NCBI RefSeq assembly: GCF_900492205.1
Contig: NZ_UEYQ01000003.1
Span: 1-64,000 of the forward strand
Direction: 5' to 3'
DNA from: Ciceribacter sp. T2.26MG-112.2
GTDB taxonomy: Bacteria; Pseudomonadota; Alphaproteobacteria; Rhizobiales; Rhizobiaceae
Length of the DNA stretch: 64,000 nucleotides
The notes under the pieces are model-generated. The model was not told the DNA's origin. It saw nothing but the letters and a program-made list of their open reading frames with translations, and did not search any database. This document shows positions 60,229 through 64,000 of the stretch, piece by piece. The translations under genes and the position numbers were made by a program. Each line of letters starts with the position of its first letter. Position 1 is the first letter of the stretch.

Positions 60229-61137
60229 TTGGCGCTCTCGGCTGACCATCTCCGCTCCAGTCCCGCCTTTTGCGAGGCACTGCGCGTCTATGCGGGCGAC
60301 CTGCAGGGCGAATATGACGGCAATCCGCGTCTGGCGCGGCTGCTTTCCTCGCACCAGCGCTGGCTGCTCAGCCAGTGCGCCTTCGCGCTGCATATCGAAC
60401 ATGATCCGGACGTGCCCGGATCGGGGCTGACGGCGTCGCGGCTGCGCGACATGATTACCGCCTCCAATGCCGCGAGCCGCAACACGGTCCTCAACTTCCT
60501 CGACCAGCTTCTCTCCTATCGCTTCATCCGCCTTGCCGATGAGGCGACGCGACGGCCGCGCCGCTTCGAGGCGACGGAAGTGACCCAGGCCGCGATGATG
60601 CGCTGGATCCTTGCCAATCTGGCGACGCTCGATCGGGTCGACGGCGGAAGCCGGGCCGAGACACTGGTGGCACGCCCGGAACTGTTCAAGCTGATCCAGC
60701 CCCAAGCGGCCCGGCGCTCGTTCGCGCACGACGGCTGGCGCGAACCGCCGCCGCGCGTGGCGATGTTCCTGTGGACGGAGGCCGGCGGCCTGGTGATGGA
60801 CGAACTGGTGCGGCGCATAGAGGCAACCGATCCGGCGGCAGAGCGCTATGACGTCGGCCGGGTCGATGCCCGCGCCATGGCTGAGCATTTCATGATGTCG
60901 CGCACCCATCTGCAACGGCTGCTGCGCCGCGCCGTCGAGGCCGGGGGGCTGCAATGGCAGGACGAGGGCAAGAAGACCCATCTCTGGTTCATGGCCGACC
61001 TGCTGGAAGAATATTGCGGCTGGCAGGCGATCAAGTTCTCGATCATCGACGAGGCCTTCGACCATGCCTTGAGGCTGGTGGCTCCCGCCGAGACGCGCGA
61101 GGCCCCGGTTCAATTGCTGGCGAAGGTGGACGGCTGA
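60229..61137 (+). CDS. protein with two winged-helix domains, unknown role
   Basis: This 302-residue protein uses a TTG start at 60229 because AAGGGGAGGG lies at ideal distance; a GTG at 60193 has no ribosome site. The N-terminal half holds a MarR-like winged helix (LTASRLRDMITASNAASRNTVLNFLDQLLSYRFIRLADE, about residues 67-105). The C-terminal half holds a second one (YDVGRVDARAMAEHFMMSRTHLQRLLRRAVEAGGLQW, about 207-243). No ligand domain is evident. It is probably a DNA-binding regulator. I do not recognise a named family, and no divergent partner gene is present. Confidence 0.7.
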   Translation: MALSADHLRSSPAFCEALRVYAGDLQGEYDGNPRLARLLSSHQRWLLSQCAFALHIEHDPDVPGSGLTASRLRDMITASNAASRNTVLNFLDQLLSYRFIRLADEATRRPRRFEATEVTQAAMMRWILANLATLDRVDGGSRAETLVARPELFKLIQPQAARRSFAHDGWREPPPRVAMFLWTEAGGLVMDELVRRIEATDPAAERYDVGRVDARAMAEHFMMSRTHLQRLLRRAVEAGGLQWQDEGKKTHLWFMADLLEEYCGWQAIKFSIIDEAFDHALRLVAPAETREAPVQLLAKVDG

Positions 61138-61167
61138 GCCGTCCCGCCGCTTGCGCCCGGTAAGCCG

Positions 61168-61326
61168 TTACAGCGGGATGTGGCGGACCAGGGCGTTTTC
61201 GCCGCGCGCCGTGCGCCTGGAGCGTCCCGAAGCGGCCTGGCTATAGGCTTCCGAGGCATCGATGGCGCTTCCGATCTGGCTGACGGCCGCCTTGAGGCTG
61301 CGGAGCGGATGGAACATCGTGGTCAT
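61168..61326 (-). CDS. small basic protein, 52 residues
   Basis: The ATG at 61326 lies behind AAGGAAG at good spacing and opens 52 codons: MTTMFHPLRSLKAAVSQIGSA (amphipathic), DASEAYSQAASG and a basic tail RSRRTARGENALVRHIPL. No membrane segment. I do not recognise the family. It lies tail to tail with the winged-helix gene. The tail resembles the arginine-rich ends of small rhizobial stress proteins. Confidence 0.6.
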   Translation of the reverse strand: MTTMFHPLRSLKAAVSQIGSAIDASEAYSQAASGRSRRTARGENALVRHIPL

Positions 61327-61458
61327 GGTGGTCTTCCTTTGCATTATCGACATGGCCTGGAAACGGCGAGAAGATGAACGTATGAAGCGGCTTGATGAGC
61401 TATGGCGTCGCCTCCATTGTGCGACGCACAAGGGCTGATAGCCCTCGCGGGGCCGGCG

Positions 61459-61650
61459 TCACGCCTCGCGGAAGTCGGCGAAAATGGTTGCCGGCCGCGT
61501 GATCATGCCGCGGCGGGCAAAAACCCGGGCGGTCAGTTGTTCGCAGGTGGCGGAGCCGAAGCGGTGATAGGGCTGGCCGCTGCGCAGCGGCTCGGCGGCA
61601 AGGCGCAGCGTCTCGAACTTGCAGTGCATGGGGCGGGCACGAACGGTCAT
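61459..61650 (-). CDS. small basic protein, 63 residues
   Basis: The ATG at 61650 follows AAGGAACAAAGG. The 63-residue product is basic with two cysteines (MHCKFETLRLAAEPLRSGQPY and SATCEQLTARVFARRGMITRPATIF). It may be translated with the 52-residue gene 132 bases further on. No family is recognised; composition is normal for a coding sequence and the gap around it is otherwise empty. Confidence 0.55.
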   Translation of the reverse strand: MTVRARPMHCKFETLRLAAEPLRSGQPYHRFGSATCEQLTARVFARRGMITRPATIFADFREA

Positions 61651-61822
61651 GACCTTTGTTCCTTGTCTTGCGACTCCCCCCATGAGCGACTCAATATATC
61701 GCAGTGCAGCATGAACGATTCAAGCGCGCGCGGACGCGTTGCAGCCATGCGCAATACGCATGGTTCGGTCGCACGAATGTCACAAATGCCGAATTTTTGG
61801 ACGAACTTCGTCTAAGGGCCGT

Positions 61823-62695
61823 TCAGCCCTCAGCGAGCCTGTGGGCGAAGGCCTGCAGGTCGCGCCAGGCGAGCGCCTTGCTGGCCGGCGCGGTCAACAG
61901 CTCCTGCGGATGCAGGGTGGCGATTGCCGGAACAGCATGATTGCCGCAGGCGATGTCGCGCCACTGGCCGCGCAGCGCGTGGATCGTGCCGGTCTCGTTG
62001 AAGAAGAACCGGGCGGTCAGGTTGCCGAACAAAAGCACGGCCTTCGGCTCGGCCAGTTCGACCTGCCGCTCGATGAACGGCCGGCAGATCGCCACCTCGG
62101 GCACGGACGGGGCGCGGTCGCCGGGCGGGCGCCAGGGGATCACCGTGGAGATCAGGACCGCCTCGCGCTTGAGGCCGATGGCGCCCAGCATGCGGTCGAG
62201 CAGGAGACCGGCGCGGCCGGAAAAGGCGACGCCCTCGCGGTCGTCGTCGGCGCTCGGCATCGGTCCGATCACCATGATGCGGCTTGACGGATCGCCGGCG
62301 GCAAAGATGGTCGAGCGGGCGCTGGTCTTCAGGTTGCAGCCGGCGAAACCCTCGAGCGCGGTTTTCAGCTCGGCCAGCGAACGGGCGCTTTCGGCGGCAA
62401 AGCGCGCCTCGGTGACGGCGTGCTCGTCGGGAATGGCCGGCAGGGCCGACGGGGCGGGGCCTCGCACCGGCGGCGGCGCCTCGGGCCGGGTGCGGCCGGA
62501 GGTCGTCTGCACGGTCTGGGCTTGCGCCATGGCGACGGCGGCCGGTGCCCGGACATTGCGCGCCGCGCGCTCGGCGGCAAATTCCGCGACCCGGTCGACC
62601 GGCTCGTCCTCCACCAGCCATTCGACGCCGGCATCCGCATGGAAATGCAGAAGGGCGGCCAGTTCGGCGGGCGTCATGTCGCGGGCTAGGATCAT
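61823..62695 (-). CDS. uracil-DNA glycosylase family protein (family 4/5-like)
   Basis: This 290-residue protein has a long variable N-terminus (about 100 residues, proline-rich linker) and a UDG-superfamily domain: FAGCNLKTSARSTIFAAGD, VIGPMPSADDDREGVAFSGRAGLLLDRMLGAIGL, STVIPWRPPGDRAPSVPEVAICRPFIERQ and ATLHPQELL. It should remove uracil or damaged bases from DNA. Two oddities: the motif-1 glutamate (GEAPG in the family) is replaced (GPMPS), and only one of the four iron-sulfur cysteines is evident near the N-terminal edge. Activity may be altered. Confidence 0.82.
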   Translation of the reverse strand: MILARDMTPAELAALLHFHADAGVEWLVEDEPVDRVAEFAAERAARNVRAPAAVAMAQAQTVQTTSGRTRPEAPPPVRGPAPSALPAIPDEHAVTEARFAAESARSLAELKTALEGFAGCNLKTSARSTIFAAGDPSSRIMVIGPMPSADDDREGVAFSGRAGLLLDRMLGAIGLKREAVLISTVIPWRPPGDRAPSVPEVAICRPFIERQVELAEPKAVLLFGNLTARFFFNETGTIHALRGQWRDIACGNHAVPAIATLHPQELLTAPASKALAWRDLQAFAHRLAEG

Positions 62696-62759
62696 GTCCC
62701 CGTTCTAGTGCAGGGATCGGCGGAAGGAAACTGTTTCCTGCGGGGTGGACGGAAGCGTC

Positions 62760-63480
62760 GCGGCGGACACCCTCTTCTCCCCAGCGGGGAGAAGGTGGCC
62801 CGAAGGGCCGGATGAGGGGGGCGAAGCCGGGCCAGTGCATGCGGTCGGGGCAGGGGAGAGAGCAATCGGAGCAACGCAGCCCCATCGGCCGTGGCGCGCC
62901 GGGCTCCCCCTCACCCCGCCTCCGCTACGCTCGGCGGACCTCTCCCCGCTGGGGCGAGGAGGCCGGAAGCGTGGCGGCGGACGGCTCCCACGGATGCGAG
63001 GGGGCAGCAAGGGCCGCGGCGGGCACCCGCTTCTCCCCGTCGGGGAGAAGGTGGCCCGCAGGCTGGATGAGGGGACGAAGCCAGGCCGGTGGATGCGGCG
63101 GTCTCCTCTCCCCTGGTGGGAGAGGACGCGATTTCGGCATCTTGGGCCGAAGGCGCAAGTGTCAGAAATCGCAGGTGAAGGGGAAACGAGGCGACCGACT
63201 CCCTCTCTTGGAATTTCTAACACCTAGCTTCGCTAAGATGTTGAAATTCCATTCTCCCCCACCTGGGGGGAGAGAACCCCCTCTGGCCTGCCGGCCATCT
63301 CCCTACAAGGGGGGGAGAAGACCCGCTGCCAGGTTTTGGAAGCAGCCACCGGGATCGGCAATTAGCCACCGGGATTCAGCAATAGTTGCCACGGATGGCA
63401 ATAGTCACCGGGGATGACTGAGATATGTCACGCTCGGCGGGTTAAGCCCTCCCCTTTGTGGGGAGGGTTTGGGAGGGATG
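62760..63480. repeat. repeat-filled gap of about 800 bases before the Hsp70 gene
   Basis: Units in order: CTTCTCCCCAGCGGGGAGAAG (62773-62793) with GGGCCGGATGAGGGGGCGAAGCC, ACCTCTCCCCGCTGGGGCGAGG, CTTCTCCCCGTCGGGGAGAAG (63032-63052), CTCCCCTGGTGGGAGAGG, GATTTCGGCATCTTGGGCC-type stem (63132-63173), GAATTTCTAACACCTAGC stem (63210-63251), the ccmH-type unit in reverse (63275-63320), and CCCTCCCCTTTGTGGGGAGGG (63447-63468). A short tract 63335-63420 repeats GCCACCGGGAT-like words four times. No gene is supported. Confidence 0.8.
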
Positions 63481-63494
63481 GCGACGATCTCGTC

Positions 63495-64000
63495 TCATGC
63501 CACCCATTGCGCTATGTCGTCACGCTCGCCGATCAGCGCCAGGCCGTGGGCGATCGAGACGAGTTCGCCGCCGGTCTCGATGCGGTTTGCGTTGAAGCGG
63601 TCGGTGAAGATGCGGCGCACGGCCGGAACGAACGACGTGCCGCCGGTGAGGAAGACCTTGTCGATTGTGCCCGGCGTGTTGGTCGTGGTCAAAACCTCGT
63701 CGAGCGCCCCTTCGATGCGCGCCAGATCCTCGGCGATCCAGCCCTCGAATTCGGCGCGCTTCACCGACTTTTCCCCGGCCCGCCCGAGCGGCGCGAAGCG
63801 GAATTCCGCCTCGTCGGCCGATGACAGCGCCATCTTGGTGGCTGAGACCGCCTGGTAGAGCGGATAGCCCTCGTCATGTTCGACGAGATCGATGAACAGT
63901 TCGAGCTTGTCCGGCTCGAGGCTCTGGCGCACCAGCGATTTGAGGTCGGCATATTCGCGCGAGGACTTGAACACCGAGAGCTGGTTCCAGCGCGAGAACG
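63495..64000 (-). CDS. Hsp70-family protein, YegD-like (C-terminal part)
   Basis: The frame runs from the window edge to 63495 (168 codons, 5' part missing). Residues include LELFIDLVEHDEGYPLYQAVSATKMALSSADEAEFRF, a helical insertion, and VFLTGGTSFVPAVRRIFTDRF, the adenosine/phosphate motif of the Hsp70 ATPase subdomain II. It ends soon after the ATPase fold (IAHGLALIGERDDIAQWVA) without a substrate-binding domain, which is the YegD pattern. Function of YegD-like chaperones is poorly known. Confidence 0.85.
   Translation of the reverse strand, partial: FSRWNQLSVFKSSREYADLKSLVRQSLEPDKLELFIDLVEHDEGYPLYQAVSATKMALSSADEAEFRFAPLGRAGEKSVKRAEFEGWIAEDLARIEGALDEVLTTTNTPGTIDKVFLTGGTSFVPAVRRIFTDRFNANRIETGGELVSIAHGLALIGERDDIAQWVA

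Noticed and set aside
62760..63480. CRISPR-like spacing of repeats
   Set aside because: The units are palindromes of different kinds with irregular spacing and no unique spacers of constant length; no cas genes.

Overview
The window is high-GC chromosomal DNA from an alphaproteobacterium, most likely Rhizobiaceae (Rhizobium, Shinella or Ensifer-like). The main reasons are the gene order feuN-feuP-feuQ / ccmI-E-F-H / degP / two-component pair / glnE / PleC-like kinase / pepN, a gene-transfer-agent (GTA) structural cluster, and dispersed rhizobial-type palindromic repeats. I see no tRNA, rRNA, CRISPR array, integrase or transposase.

Region 1 (1-3054) is a bufferin module. Two tandem DUF2282 precursor genes and a DUF692 (MNIO) enzyme gene lie on the minus strand, divergent from an ECF sigma factor of the SigF type and its membrane anti-sigma factor NrsF (DUF1109). 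Both divergent promoters carry the same motif, GTAACA-N16-CGTAG, so a closed autoregulated metal or redox stress circuit is readable from the DNA. Region 2 (3079-10646) holds a 3-hydroxybenzoate 4-monooxygenase, a RelB/ParE toxin-antitoxin pair, and a copper regulon (copA, a CueR/HmrR regulator, copZ) with a CueR-type dyad in front of both copA and copZ. It also holds four tandem GNRA-capped hairpins, an AhpD-like protein and a small secreted protein.

Region 3 (10724-30670) is a full RcGTA-like cluster in the order small terminase candidate, TerL, portal, protease, capsid, head-tail connectors, tail tube, GTA-family protein, tail chaperone, short tape measure, DUF2460, DUF2163 hub, NlpC/P60 and the long fibre/megatron protein. 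It carries its own GH19-type endolysin, between terL and portal, and two small membrane proteins that could be holins. Almost every gap in the cluster is filled by mosaic palindromic repeats, and a 43-codon gene with its own terminator runs against the cluster.

Region 4 (30671-48387) is core rhizobial chromosome: the feuNPQ signalling operon, a lipoprotein, the cytochrome c maturation operon, a DegP protease, a two-component system, a feoA-feoA-feoB-feoC ferrous iron operon and glnE. The ccmH gene has two copies of the dispersed repeat inserted in frame into its 5' end. Region 5 (48388-64000) holds a winged-helix methyltransferase divergent from a GlxA-type AraC regulator, a PleC/DivJ-family histidine kinase, a DUF4344 metallopeptidase, aminopeptidase N, a soluble chemoreceptor-like protein, an EamA exporter, a double winged-helix protein of unknown role, two small proteins, a uracil-DNA glycosylase-family protein, a repeat-rich gap and the 3' part of a YegD-like Hsp70 gene.

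The observations most worth follow-up are the twin SigF-type promoters of the bufferin module, the translated palindrome insertions in ccmH, the repeat-riddled GTA cluster with embedded lysis genes and an antisense small gene, and the four-hairpin GNRA array after copZ.
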